Positions 23,823-34,584 are shown, counted from the stretch's first letter. The stretch is DNA of 35,457 bases from Plakobranchus ocellatus (GCA_019648995.1 BLXT01000029.1:973490-1008946); one strand, 5' to 3'. Notes: generated by a model from the sequence alone, not told the origin. Program-made: numbers and translations.

Positions 23823-26800
23823 ATATATATTTATATATTGTGACAAGCAATTTGTTTTAATTCATTCAAGTCACATATACAGATGCAATTATCTTGTTTA
23901 TATAACAAGGTGAAGGCCACTGGCAGCAAAAAAGAATTTTTTAGCAAATAAACTGGACAATTTATTTCATGGAAAGCAGTATGTTTTCCTCTTTTTGTTG
24001 TATATGTCCCTTCAAATGATAAAATATATTTAGTAGAAAAGAAGGATGTTGCTTGATGGAGTAAAATAATTTATTGGTAAAAAAGCATAGGCCTACACTA
24101 CACATCTCAAGATTCAAATGAACATTTTGAGCATATAAAATCTTTGAGATCAGCCTGAATCTCCTTTCTACAAACTGCACAATTGAAAAATCTTGATAAG
24201 GCTGATTCCAGCCAAGATATAGCTTTTTAACTGCGTGAAAATAAAAATCAAAAGAAAAATACAGTACATGAAACTCGTTAGAACTGTTATGAAGAGTTAA
24301 AAGAAAAAAAAGTATCTTTTAGGAAGGAAAAAAAAATTATGCAACAGTCACTTTTTGATAATTTTTTTTATTGTGGCTTTTATTGAATAAAAATATTTTT
24401 ACATGATAAGTGTTTAGAAACATGTCAATGATAGTACAATAATCGATAACAGGCTTATCAAACCTCTAAAAAGCCTTCTTTGTGTATAAGGACTTCAGAG
24501 GTTTGATACGCCTGCTATTAATATTTTCCGTTTTTCTTTTTACTTTCACTATTTTGTTGTTGTTTTTTTAATTTTATTTCAATCATGTTCATTTAAGTGC
24601 AGAACAAAACAACAACAATGAAAAAGATTGTGCATCAGTTCTAAGAAGTTCATTTGGAAAATGATTGTACCTTTCCACCTTCCAGCTGAAAAAATGGAAA
24701 CAAGTATAACCTCTTGAAAATAATGACCTAGATATTTCTATGTCTCAACTTGGCTCACTGTAGAATTGCTTGTTTTTTTTCTCCTTTTGAAATGAAATAT
24801 TTGTTCCCCTCGTATACAGGAAGCTCTTTTTGAAATTATATGAACATATCCAATTAACTCTTTAACCAGCCAGGAACGCTCAGAGCGTTTCTCAAACCAA
24901 CTGCTTATCCAGTCAAAAACGCTCTCACCGTACATGACCACTTTTTACCACTTTTTGCACTCACACAATAACACAGCATTACGAGAAAGTTATATACTTT
25001 TGCTTTCACAGTTTACTATGTTCTTTTCCCTTTCATTTGGTGTATTGGACAATAAGCTGAAACAAAAATTGAGTGATTTATGGGCATTTTAAAAATACAC
25101 TTTTGTTGACAAGGGAGAAACCCCCCCCCCCCCCAAAAAAAAAAGAGTTAAAAAATAACTGGTTAAAGAGTTAATTCATTCAGGTTGGTAAAGTTACCAA
25201 AGAGAAAATACATGAAGATATAATTTAGCAAAAGTCAATTTAAAGACCTTTCTCTCTCTACAATTCTTCTTAGCATCAAAATCCTAAACCGCCACATTTC
25301 AACATAAAACCATATATCTGCTGACTTATGTCATTCCTGTTTCCTGCAACTGTTATGATGCTGATTTTCTTTGCACACTAATGATGGCCTTAGTCATCTT
25401 ATTTATAGCTTCAAATTAGTTATGAGTTATATGATATACAAAATAAAGACGAATATTATATGAAAACTTTTTAAATTACAAAAAAGAACTACCGATTCAA
25501 GAAAACGAAAAAACGAAAGTTTATGTCATTTTCTGAAATCCATAGTCAAGAGCATAGAAGGACTGAGGGAAGGGTATTAAATAGAAAAATAAGAAAAGTT
25601 TTAGTAAAATTTCTTAAGATGTAACATGCGAACAATCAAAACATTGATACCAATAATGCCCAGGATTAGCACATGGAGCAAAGGAAAAAAAAATCCCAAA
25701 GCCTTTTGAATTGAGTCCATATGAAGAGGTGGTAAGTTCTGATATCATAAGAACAACCTAGTCTGCCCTGGGTTACTAATTTAGTAAATTAACAGATTCA
25801 ATAATGTACCTCTTCCAGATCCTCCCTGAGTTCCATCGTCTGTAATACCACAATATTTTTTAATATGTAAGATGTTCATACTCTAGATATTCTCATTCAT
25901 TTGCTATCTCTTTTATACACGTACTTATGAAGAAAGTTTGCTTTATGATGTAGCTTTTGTGACTACAGCATGAACTTTTCAGAATTTAATACTGATTATA
26001 CATTTAAGAAGAAAGTTGAATTCTTTCTAGTGGCAAATTGCATATCATTTCTAATACAAACTGACAAAAGTTGTTTTTTTTTGCATTTAACATTTTGTAA
26101 GGCATTTTTTTTTCATCATATAGCTTTTCTGCTCACTCATTTCCCTGTATTCTTTCCTTAAAAAAAAGTCTAAACAGCAACACATGCACTCTGCTAGCTT
26201 ATAGGTTGATTGAAGACTTACAAAACATGCAGAACTGAGAAAGAACAACAATTACTCTTTTTTCAGAAGCAATAAAAAGCTCTGAACTAAACTCAATGAA
26301 ATTTAGTTCTAACAGTGGTGAAGCATATGAAAGTATGAAAGCAATAATAGACATCATAAGTACACAAGAAAGTATGTAAAAATAATTACCATAGTGCAAT
26401 AAAAAGGTGGATCAGCTAATATAATAACCAATTATTTTGTTTATTACGATAGGCAACAAGCACTATATGGCAGAGGTATGAGATAGCTTTCAAGGCTAAA
26501 GAAGTATTTGTAATATTACTGATTGTGATAATATAATAGTGAGGAAAAAATGTGGGAACATAAGCAAGTTTGAGAAAATCTGCTCTGATAGTGAATCAAA
26601 AACTTTTTTATCTTAATACTATGGTAAAATTGTATTTTAAAAAATGATGTATAGTTTAGTTAAAAGTTCAAAAACATTACCATAATTATTAAAAGAATAA
26701 TTTATCTTTGCATCTATTGCACTGAAATGCTGACGTGTTTTGCTAAGAAATACAATGCAAAGCATTAGTTTTTATTTAAAACAATTTATACTGGAAGCCC

Positions 26801-29800
26801 CACTAGGACTCTAATGGTGATACCAGACAGAACAAAAAGAGACAAGAGGTAAGGAAAGGTTTTTAAACCTACCTTCCACTTCTGTTAATACTACTGCTTC
26901 TCTTGTCACATGCCCACTCTTATGAGTTATGATCAAGTAGTATTCAGAGAAGTGAGTATCCTTGACTCTATGCAACTTTAAATCAACTTTCACCTTAGAG
27001 TCTCCCAGATCCTGAAGAAAACAAGAAGTATTATGGACATGCAATTAAATTAAGATAAGATTCTATGCAAAATGTGTTTTGCTTAACTCTTATTATGACT
27101 TCTTCTATTTAATACATTTCCTTGCTAAAGTTTTTCAAAAGACATGACCAATTTCAAATTAGGTAAAAAATTTGTTTCAGAATCGATTTTGTGAAATAAA
27201 TTTTCAGTGAAAAATGACTGAAAATAGAAAAAACTATATCTTTTCAGCGCTATCTTTCAGTAGGATTGAGAAATAATCTCAGGGACTTCAATTTATTCAG
27301 ATCATTATGCCTTTTATAAGTTATTGTCATTTCATTTTATTTGTATACATCTACATCTTTTATCACCCACTAAATCAAAGAATCATGAAAGACTGTGTGA
27401 TTGAAAAAAAAAGAAGATGAAAAATGTTTTTGTTTATTTCCATTTTAATCAATAATCAATATAGGTTTAAAATTTGATTGTTTGGATTGAGACCATAAGA
27501 ATGGTAACAGATAAACAGAAACAGCAATAATTTGAGAATGAGAGAACAAATGGATGCTTCAAAAATTTATTCATTTATGTTTTTCAAATTAGAAAGTATA
27601 TCAATAGGAGTGTGTGTGTGTGTGTGTGTGTGCATGTAACAAAACATAAAATAATGTATATAAATATATGCTCTCAGGATTTGCAGCACTGTTGCACAAC
27701 CCAATGCAAGTGATTTCAAGAAACAAAAAGTACATGTTTGATGGCATGGCTTCAAAACAAAAGATAATAATATGAAAACAGGAAATAATTGGGGGAGATG
27801 GATTTGAGTCTTCAGATATATTATATATCTATATGAGCAATTGCCAAAAGGTAAACCCCAAAATGGTGTCACGCTTTTTCCTGCTTTTTGAAAAAAAGAT
27901 TCTAAAGTTACAAAAAGGAAAAGCCCAATTGAGTATCAGTGAATTAATATTCATGTAGATTTGGATAGCAGGAGAAGATCCATGTAAAATAAAAAAAAGA
28001 TCCATGTCTCTTCACTTGGTTGTGAATCAGCTTAATTTGTTGATGGGTGATCATTTTTTTTTGGCGATTTTGTCATCAATGTTATGATCGAAACTTATTT
28101 GGCTAATTTAGACAGCAAGGATGCATCCAAAACTGATCTTTTAAACATAAAGCAGTACTTCTTATGCTATCGCACTCTCTAAATCAAAATTTATGTATTG
28201 ATGAGTTTAATTTTTTCAAATAGGACTTGAAGAAAATGGTTCCCACATAACTATGATGACAGCCCACATTTTGGCAAACCCTCATAGATAAATTGTATAT
28301 CTCATTTTTTTGTTCATCATACTCACTGTTTTAATGACTTCATCGAACTCCTCACTCTGTTCACCAACATAGATTGTATCGCCCGTCTTTCCAAACTCAT
28401 ATGCATAAGTCTCAATGTCATGTCCTTTCTCATCTATAGTACAGCTCAGGACAGGATAACGCTTGCCAACAAAAGCAGTAGTGGATGAGCACTGTACTGT
28501 TGGATCATCTGTGAAATGAAAATTATTTTACTTATTTATTTTTCACAACAACTTCAATGCCGTGTTTACCATTTGATTTTTCTCTCTCTTCCTCAACTGC
28601 TTTATTCGTGATAGATATGGGTAAAATTTTGCAACTCAATTCTCTACACGGATGCTCTAAAGAATGTTACATTGATTATACAGCACAGTAATTATTGATA
28701 AATTGAGCAAGAAAAAACACTTTAAAAGCATTTACACTCAGACGTCTGTGAATCTTTTCACAATAATAACATTCAAACGTTAATTTAGAAAATTGTCAAA
28801 GCAAAGCATAACTATTCTGTAGCCCCAAATTTTTTTCTTTTTAACATTTCATATATAATTTCTATATGCGTTTTCAAAGCTTTTGGATGGAGAAATTCAT
28901 TGCCTTTTAATGAAAATAGCTGAACCCTCAGCACCAAACCACAGTTCAATTTTGTTTCTTATATATATGCCTTCTCAATCATATCCGAGACAAAATAAAA
29001 AGTTAATCGGGCAAAAAATCGGTCAATGATTTACTTTAAATAATATATTTCACAGGACAGCACTTACAGACATTGACTTTGATAGGAACCTTTGTGGTTA
29101 GTTGATCACCTAACCTTGACACTGCCACACACTCAACATCCTGTCCAGAGTTGGCTAATTCAACACTCACTTCTCCAGTAACAACTGAGCTGTTAAAATT
29201 TGAAATATGTGAAAAGATATTACTTCATTTCATGACAGAATGCAAAAGAAATGATCTGAAAAGATTGGACATACAAAAACTTATGACATTGCTGTCAATA
29301 GAGTCTTAAGAGTGGTGAGAATTACATGCATTAGCTTATTGAAAATCAGACAGACAAAAGTTATTAAAAATTTAAAATATAAAATTTTGAAGACTAATAA
29401 ATTGATTCCGTTGATTTGTAAGTGATAAGAAGGAAGAGGCATCCTCTTAAAGGAAATGTGATGAAGAAAAGACAGCAAACGATATTCAACTCAAATGTCA
29501 TGTGAGTTTTCGTATACAGATGCAGGACATAGAAGGCAACAAAGTCAGAGTAAAAAAAAGATACAGACGTTCATCATCTCATGCCTGAAGCATAACTTCA
29601 GCATCAGGTGGCCATAGAGAATCACGTATGAAGAGCTGTGGGAGCAAGCAAGTCACAATGGCAGAAAACATTATGCAAAGGAAAAGCTTGGAACCCATGT
29701 GGCAAAAGAGGGAGCAGAAGGCCTAGAAACTGCTGGAAGGGAAACACAGAGGCTCAACTCAGGCAGCAGGAGCAAACTGGTAAAAGGTAGTGCAAAGAGC

Positions 29801-32800
29801 TCAGAACAGGGGACAATGGAAGGCAACAATTGATAGCCTATCCTCCATTGGAATTGTGGGCATAAGTAATTTTTTTAACATAGGCTGTAGCTGGGAAAAC
29901 CCAATCTAATACAATCACGGCATTTTCGAAAGAATATTTTTTGGGGAAAAAAAAAGATTAGGGCTCAATATTCTCAATTGATCATTAACACTTCATGGTA
30001 TTGTTTCAATTTCTCAGAATCCAAGAGAAAGCAGTCATCACTTAGGGCCAGAGAATTTATCTGAAATGAAGACCCTTCCAAAAAAAAAAATAAAATAAAG
30101 GCTATGATATGATTTCAGGGTAAAAAAAAAAGGCTTTTCCTGGATTTAAATGTGAATATTATTAATTGCTTGCTTCAGTTTATGGGTGCCAGGGTTTTGA
30201 GTATATGCCATTCCAGAAAACCTAAATCTCAACTTTTGACATTTCTGAAAATGAAGTGCATTTTTGAATACCCACACCAAAGTAAAAAAAAAAAAAAAAA
30301 ATTTAAATTTGAATCTCATAAATGTATGTATAAATACAAAGCAGTATTATATTCTTTAATGAAACTCAAATTAGAGAAAAAGTGGTTGTAGCTCCTAATA
30401 AAACACAGGATAGATTGACAAGTTCAAACTGCTTTGGAAGTCAAGTGGGACTGGCAGCGTATGGAGCCTTATGGTTCAACTCACAGCATAAAAACCTTTC
30501 ATTGTCTTTCCTATCAATAAAAAAAAAAAAAAAATATGCTGATGGAAGTGGAAACTGGCTGGCTGGGTGCAGAGGCATGGTGGAAGCAGATTGGCCGGAT
30601 TGATGAAGAGGCTTTTTGGTGGAAGCTGGCTGTGTGAAGGCTGATGCAAACAGAAGCAGATTGATTGGGTATGGGGGCTAGTAGAATCAATCTTGATGCA
30701 GGGGCTAGTGAGACCAGGCTGGGGGACAGGGGCTGGTGAGACCAGGCAGAGTTTTGAATGGATATCTCACCATACAGCATAAGAAAAAACTAAGTGTCCT
30801 TTTACACATTCAAAATATGATCGTAGGAGCAAGCTGTTGGTTGTGAGGCCAGTGAGACAGCAGAGGCTGGTGGGAGCTGGCTGGTGGCTGAGGCTAGTGA
30901 AACCAGGCTGAGTGCAGAGGCTGGTGGGAGCAGGCTGTTGGCATAGATTGGTTGAACAAAGCTGTGTGTAGAGGCTGAAGGGAGTAGGCTATTGGCTGGG
31001 GCTGGTGAGACCAGGCTAATGGCAGAGGCTGGTGAGACCAGGCTGAGTGTTGAATGGACATCTCACCATCAACATAAAAAAAAATAAAAACTAAGCTTCC
31101 TTTTACACTTTCAAAATATGCTTGTAGAAGTAAGCTGTTGGTTATGAGGCCAGTGAGACCAGGCTGAGTGCAGAGGCTGAAGGGAGCAGGCTACTGATTA
31201 GGGCTATAAGAGACCAGGCTGGGGGCAGAGGCTGAAGGGAGCAGGCTACTGATTAGGGCTGGTGAGATCAGGCTGAGTTGAATATCACACTTTACCACAC
31301 AACATAAAAAAAAATTAAGTGTCCTTTCACTGTCTTTCCTATAAAAAAAATATATGTTGGTGGAAGCAGATTGAGTGCAGAGGCTGGTGGAACCATTTTG
31401 GGAGTGGATTATGAGTAATGAGTAAATAAGTAGATAGTAGCCTTCATGGTTCACTATCGTAACCTCAATGCCCCTGCCTCAAACTTAATATTGTTTGCTG
31501 AGAGTGAGAGCCTCTTTGGTGGCAGATTTTGCCTTCTTCATAAACTCAGTGGAAAATTTCTGTTTATAGCAACTTGTTGTTCAATGAAATTTGTTGACCA
31601 ATGAATGCGCAAAAAGCGTTTTATTCTACAGAGATCCTCTGAAGTCCGTTTATGTCTTTCCTGACTTGACACTAAATTTGCCCTCACATTCTGCATTGCT
31701 GTGGAAATAGTGCAAAGGCCAAGCATAAAATGTGCCAGTCGTTGGTATTTTGGTTTTCCACAAACGTCTTTCTGTATGGCTATTTTAAACCACTGCTTGT
31801 CTGTGGGTTTTTCAAGAAGAGTCTGAGAAAACTCTTCCATTGTATATTCATGAAACTCCTCTTTCAAGAAATCTATGGCCTCATCTTTACTTTCTTTATC
31901 CTGCTTTAAAATCTGCACTTTGAACTGCTTTATAAAGAATCTGGCGCTGTTGAATGAACACTCAGACTTTTTTTCAAGGTTTGCAACTTGGGCATTGATG
32001 ATGGTGTCCTTCTGTAATGAGTACTGAGAGATGATGTTGTTGCATGCCTTGATGTAATACAGCTTCACACTTTCAAAAAAAGATACAAGATTATCGCCAT
32101 CAAAGCTGGACTAGACAATGTTCAGTGCGCTGCTGCCTTTGCTGACATCAACATCTTCTTTGTGAAGGCGGGTGTCTTTGTAGTTAATGTAATTAATATG
32201 TAAATCTGCTGCTTTACTGGCAACTGGCTTCAGAAAACACGACATAAGCTTTATCAAAAAGTTGCTCAATATGTCATGAAGTTTGCATATTTGAGGCTCT
32301 CTGGTTTGAAGGTCACACTTGTCTTTTCAAAGAACTTGACAGAATATATCTTGAAATGAGCAAAAGCTTTCGTTAGCTCACAGGTAAGCATTTGAGGTAT
32401 TCTTTGTGGCCTAGAATAAGCTGGTGTTTCTTCTTTATGATTTTGGTATTGACATGACGCACTCCACTCCTTCAAAGATCCAACTCTTGAAGTTGTCTCT
32501 GACTGGTCTGCTTTCTTCGGGATTGTGAAAATTTGCAGCCAAGGTGTGAAAGGAAGTTCATTTACTAATGACGCTTCACACTTCTTCTTGATGAATAGTG
32601 TAAGTGTCTCCCATTGGTTCACCAAATGTGGCAAACACTGTCCAAGAGAGAGTGCTGTCATGTGCATACATGTTTGAAAACTTTTTGTACGTCAGCATTA
32701 CAGGACTTTTGAATGATTTGTAGCCATAATGTCCTGTTGACATTGCCTTCCATGTAGTAGAATAAATCAAGCAAAAGGCCGTCGACAGACACTGGCAAGG

Positions 32801-34584
32801 CTGTTGCGGCTTTTTGTGCAGTGAGGTTCACAAGGTGACATGGGCAACCTAAAGCTATAGTGTCTCGTTGTTGACTTCTTAGCTTTGCCACAACTTCATT
32901 ACGTTTGCCTAGCATCACTGATGCATTATCTGATCCCATTGCTAAACAATGCTCCCACGGAGTGTAGGTTTTCCAACTCTGTTTTCAAAAGATTTCTTAT
33001 GTTTTCTCATGCAGAGGCCTCTTCCAGAATGGGGATGGACAGCGCGTGTAAAGAAATGGTCTGAGAATCAATATCTGGAAATGTTATAACAACTCGATAG
33101 AGTTTAGCATTCACTGTAAAACTAACATTGGTGCTGACAAACAATGATAGCTTTCTCAATTTAAGGATAAATGAGTTGCTGATCTCTTCTACCATAATTT
33201 TGGCTATACTTGATGTCTTCATCCTGGCAGACTGGAATTTCTTAACTTTCTCCGAGTTGGGGAAAGCTGCACATAACAATGGGCCCATGTGTTCTGCGAC
33301 TGACAATGGAATATTGTGTTCCAAATAGAAAAATGCAAATAGATATATTCTACATGAATAACATTATCATTCTCTGCTGATCATTTGCATCCAAGCATTT
33401 AGATGGATCGCTGACTATTGTCTTCTTTTGTCTTTTCCACCGCTGAGACATTCTTTTTGAGAACGTTTGTCTTGATGTGGAGAATGATGTCAGATCATTA
33501 AGAGCAATTGAAACATTCCTACAGTATAAGCAGATTTATTTGATGCTCTTAAACTAATAATCCCTCGGAATATTTAACACAAAAAAGTTTGTTCTCTATA
33601 TTTTTTTGGCTGTTTCAACTTATCCATTTCTCAACTTCATTGAAAAGGCTTAATCTTAAGTCTACAAAAACTAACTTGAGCCAAAACACCAAACAAACAA
33701 AAAAAAAAAAATTTACAACGTTGCATAAAGATTAGGATCCACCTCAAAGAAAACCACTTTGTTCAAAGAGAGAAAAACGGGAAACAGAAGTTAGACTGGA
33801 CTTACGCTAGTGGTGTGCGAGTAACCAAAACAAAATTTCAAAATTTCGAACCTTATCATATGTGACCTGTTGTAACAATTAAGTTAACAATTTAAAAGGA
33901 CCTGGGTATAATCAAAATAGTTATTCGTTCTCTTTTTATACATATATCCAAGTAAGTGAATACATTAATGAAACCAACTTGTTTCATAAAAAAAAAAAAA
34001 AAAAGATTGGGCCCTATCACAAAACTCAAAATCATACTTTTTTGGGTGAAATTATATTGGCATAATGACAATGTCATTACTGTACTAAGTACGATTTTAT
34101 AGTATTGGTTGGCAGCTATGTAACATGCTCCATTACATTGTTGGTTCATAAGTTCATAAGATACATTATCTTTAAAGTCACTTTAAATGCCTCTTACCAC
34201 TCATTTTGACAGCTTTCAGGACATACGGTTTTTTACTTTATACATAGCTGGAGACTTTTCCCATCTATCAATGCTCAGCTAACTAAGCATTTGAACATTC
34301 TACATAGTTACATACCTACAAAATCAATAATACTTTGTATTTTTCATTTTAAAATAAATCTCACCTGTACTTAGAGAGGGATGTGACCATTTTCTCTGTT
34401 ATTGGCTTAGAAGTTTGGACCTCCTCCCCATTCCAATAGATCTTAATATTTTCAGTGGCTGGGTTGCTGCCCTCAGAGGTGCATGTCACAGAATAGACAC
34501 CAGCATCTACTTCTAATGGAGTGTCCATGCTTTCACTGAAGGCCTCTTCGCTAGCAAACTGAAGGCTCAGCTTGTCATTTGGTC
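21151..34584 (-). CDS. Ig-domain protein with GPI-type C-terminus, 3' part (6 exons; 5' end off the window)
   Basis: Complement of exons 34365-34584, 29068-29189, 28327-28508, 26873-27011, 25810-25839 and 21151-21236. All have GT/AG borders and compatible phases, giving 258 complete residues and a stop. Ig domain 1 (about 20-113) has Cys34, Trp50 and Cys93 in DVECVA. Ig-like domain 2 (about 114-220) keeps Cys136 but has YY at 198-199 where the second Cys is expected, and lacks the core Trp. Residues 221-237 are a Gly/Ser-rich stalk. Residues 239-258 are hydrophobic and end the protein with no cytoplasmic tail, as in GPI-attachment signals, with Ser235-237 as possible anchor sites. It is likely an extracellular, membrane-anchored adhesion or recognition protein. 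I cannot name the gene. More Ig domains and the signal peptide probably lie beyond 35457. Confidence 0.82.
21964..21996. other. Assembly gap (33 N)
   Basis: A run of 33 undetermined bases. The true gap size may differ. It lies in the last intron of the Ig gene and does not interrupt any called exon. Confidence 0.99.
22341..22372. repeat. GA-rich microsatellite
   Basis: A purine tract of GA, GGGA and GAAA units. Confidence 0.85.
23759..23820. repeat. (AT)31 microsatellite
   Basis: About 62 bases of uninterrupted AT, followed by an imperfect continuation to about 23839. It generates spurious open frames of Tyr/Ile on both strands. Confidence 0.98.
24446..24518. ncRNA. Candidate microRNA-like hairpin in an intron
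   Basis: Arms 24446-24467 (ataacaggcttatcaaacct, then ct) and 24497-24518 pair at 20 of 22 positions, with two single mismatches. The stem continues after one mismatch with about seven further pairs around a 10-nt loop. The whole is about 73 nt with 22-nt arms, as in animal pre-miRNAs. It sits in the last intron of the - strand Ig gene and could be processed from that transcript. I recognise no known miRNA in it. A relic of a small inverted-repeat element is the alternative. Confidence 0.4.
24854..25174. mobile_element. piggyBac-type MITE flanked by TTAA
   Basis: Bounded by TTAA at 24854-24857 and 25171-25174, the target-site duplication of piggyBac elements. Terminal inverted repeats CTCTTTAACCAG (24858-24869) and CTGGTTAAAGAG (25159-25170) are perfect. 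Just inside the left end is a palindrome, AACGCTC-A-GAGCGTT (24875-24889), with a further aacgctct nearby, as in subterminal repeats of this family. The 313-bp body has no transposase, so it is a non-autonomous copy. A C14 then A10 run (25121-25144) near the right end is probably later expansion. Confidence 0.8.
25121..25144. repeat. Poly-C then poly-A run
   Basis: Fourteen C followed directly by ten A, inside the MITE. Its length is prone to assembly and sequencing error. Confidence 0.95.
25810..25839 (-). CDS. Ig gene exon E, 30-nt micro-exon (stalk)
   Basis: Ten codons' worth of sequence flanked by tattacag and gtacat, entering and leaving in phase 1. It can therefore be included or skipped without changing frame. 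It adds DDGTQGGSGR, a flexible acidic Gly/Ser linker between Ig-like domain 2 and the anchor signal. Position, composition and phase all fit, but an exon this short can arise by chance. Confidence 0.55.
26873..27011 (-). CDS. Ig gene exon D (second half of Ig-like domain 2)
   Basis: The acceptor is a pyrimidine-rich tract ending ttcag above 27011 and the donor is GAAG|gtaggt at 26872. Phase 0 in, phase 1 out. Encodes DSKVKVDLKLHRV, then SEYYLIITHKSG where an F strand with Cys is expected, then a hydrophobic G strand (EAVVLTEVE). Confidence 0.83.
27609..27632. repeat. (GT)n microsatellite
   Basis: About twelve GT/TG units in the intron between Ig exons C and D. Confidence 0.95.
28327..28508 (-). 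CDS. Ig gene exon C (first half of Ig-like domain 2)
   Basis: The acceptor is ttcacag above 28508 and the donor is AACA|gtgagt at 28326. Phase 1 in, phase 0 out. Encodes a B-strand-like YPVLSC (Cys136) and an extra cysteine at 120 in the A strand, followed by an acidic stretch. The C-strand Trp is replaced by Tyr. Confidence 0.84.
29068..29189 (-). CDS. Ig gene exon B (second half of Ig domain 1)
   Basis: The acceptor is tttaacag just above 29189 and the donor is GTCT|gtaagt at 29067. Phase 2 in, phase 1 out. Encodes VSVELANSGQDVECVAVSRL, with the F-strand cysteine (Cys93) and the following G strand (KVPIKVNV), so exons A and B together make one domain. Confidence 0.86.
29519..29869 (+). pseudogene. 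3' end of a dead non-LTR retrotransposon (reverse transcriptase C-terminus)
   Basis: On the + strand, antisense to the host gene, translated pieces match the typical end of LINE endonuclease/reverse transcriptase proteins. In order: KKIQTFIISCLKHNFSIRWP (from 29550), RITYEELWEQ after an in-frame TAG, then after a frameshift KAWNPCGKRGSRRPRNCWKG. The last piece corresponds to the WNPxGKRxRGRPRNTWRR block. After another shift comes an ending WNCGHK with TAA at 29867-29869. Stops and frameshifts show it is inactive. Base composition is richer in G than the surrounding intron. I do not assign the clade. Confidence 0.78.
30530..31420. repeat. Compound minisatellite with higher-order units
   Basis: G-rich imperfect units of roughly 28-35 bp built around gcagaggctggtgagaccag and gagcaggctg. 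They are interspersed with AT-rich segments reading approximately catctcaccat...aacataaaa...aagtgtcctttt...caaaatatg. The AT-rich segments recur near 30757, 31051 and, more diverged, 31274; a partial one precedes 30530. The first two larger blocks are about 294 bp apart. Open frames through this region reflect repetition only. Confidence 0.85.
31535..33451 (-). pseudogene. Broken hAT-like transposase gene
   Basis: Read on the - strand, pieces in at least three frames follow the order of hAT-family transposase-derived proteins. A start at 33451 gives MSQRWKRQKKT. FYLEHNIPLSVAEHMGPL (to about 33280) leads the RNase H-like part. Then come MGSDNASVMLGKRN (32939 down) with its Asp, the GCPCHLVNLT CxxH motif, a frame break at a TGA near 32650, and LSLGQCLPHLVNQW. 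A further piece (about 32250-32070) has one in-frame TAG. The final open part (32068-31538) ends in a degenerate dimerisation region (KPKYQRLAHFMLGLCTIS). Several frameshifts and stops make it non-functional. Terminal repeats and an 8-bp target duplication were not found. Confidence 0.8.
34365..34584 (-). CDS. Ig gene exon A (first half of Ig domain 1)
   Basis: The acceptor is aaacag (34585-34590 on the - strand) and the donor is ACAG|gtgaga at 34364. It enters in phase 1, the usual start phase of Ig-domain exons, and leaves in phase 2. It encodes the B strand YSVTC with Cys34 and the C strand IYWNGEE with Trp50. The codon-frame-preserving join to exon B is strong support. Confidence 0.85.

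Larger units (their letters stand above)
21237..25809 (-). other. Last intron of the Ig gene
   Basis: A 4.6-kb intron rich in A on the + strand. It contains the assembly gap, GA-rich and (AT)n microsatellites, a microRNA-like hairpin and a MITE, each listed separately. No further exon is recognisable, and the phases of the flanking exons match without one. Confidence 0.6.
29190..34364 (-). other. Transposon-bearing intron of the Ig gene
   Basis: A 5.2-kb intron inside Ig domain 1. It has accumulated a dead LINE 3' end, a compound minisatellite and a broken hAT-like transposase. The rest (29870-30530 and 33452-34364) is AT-rich with long A runs and no further recognised features. Confidence 0.75.

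Noticed and set aside
23590-23860. Open frames of 71-86 codons on both strands
   Set aside because: They run through the (AT)31 microsatellite and encode only alternating Ile/Tyr; an artefact of the repeat.
30514-30780. 88-codon minus-strand open frame rich in Ser, Pro and Ala
   Set aside because: It is a translation of the minisatellite and not of a gene.
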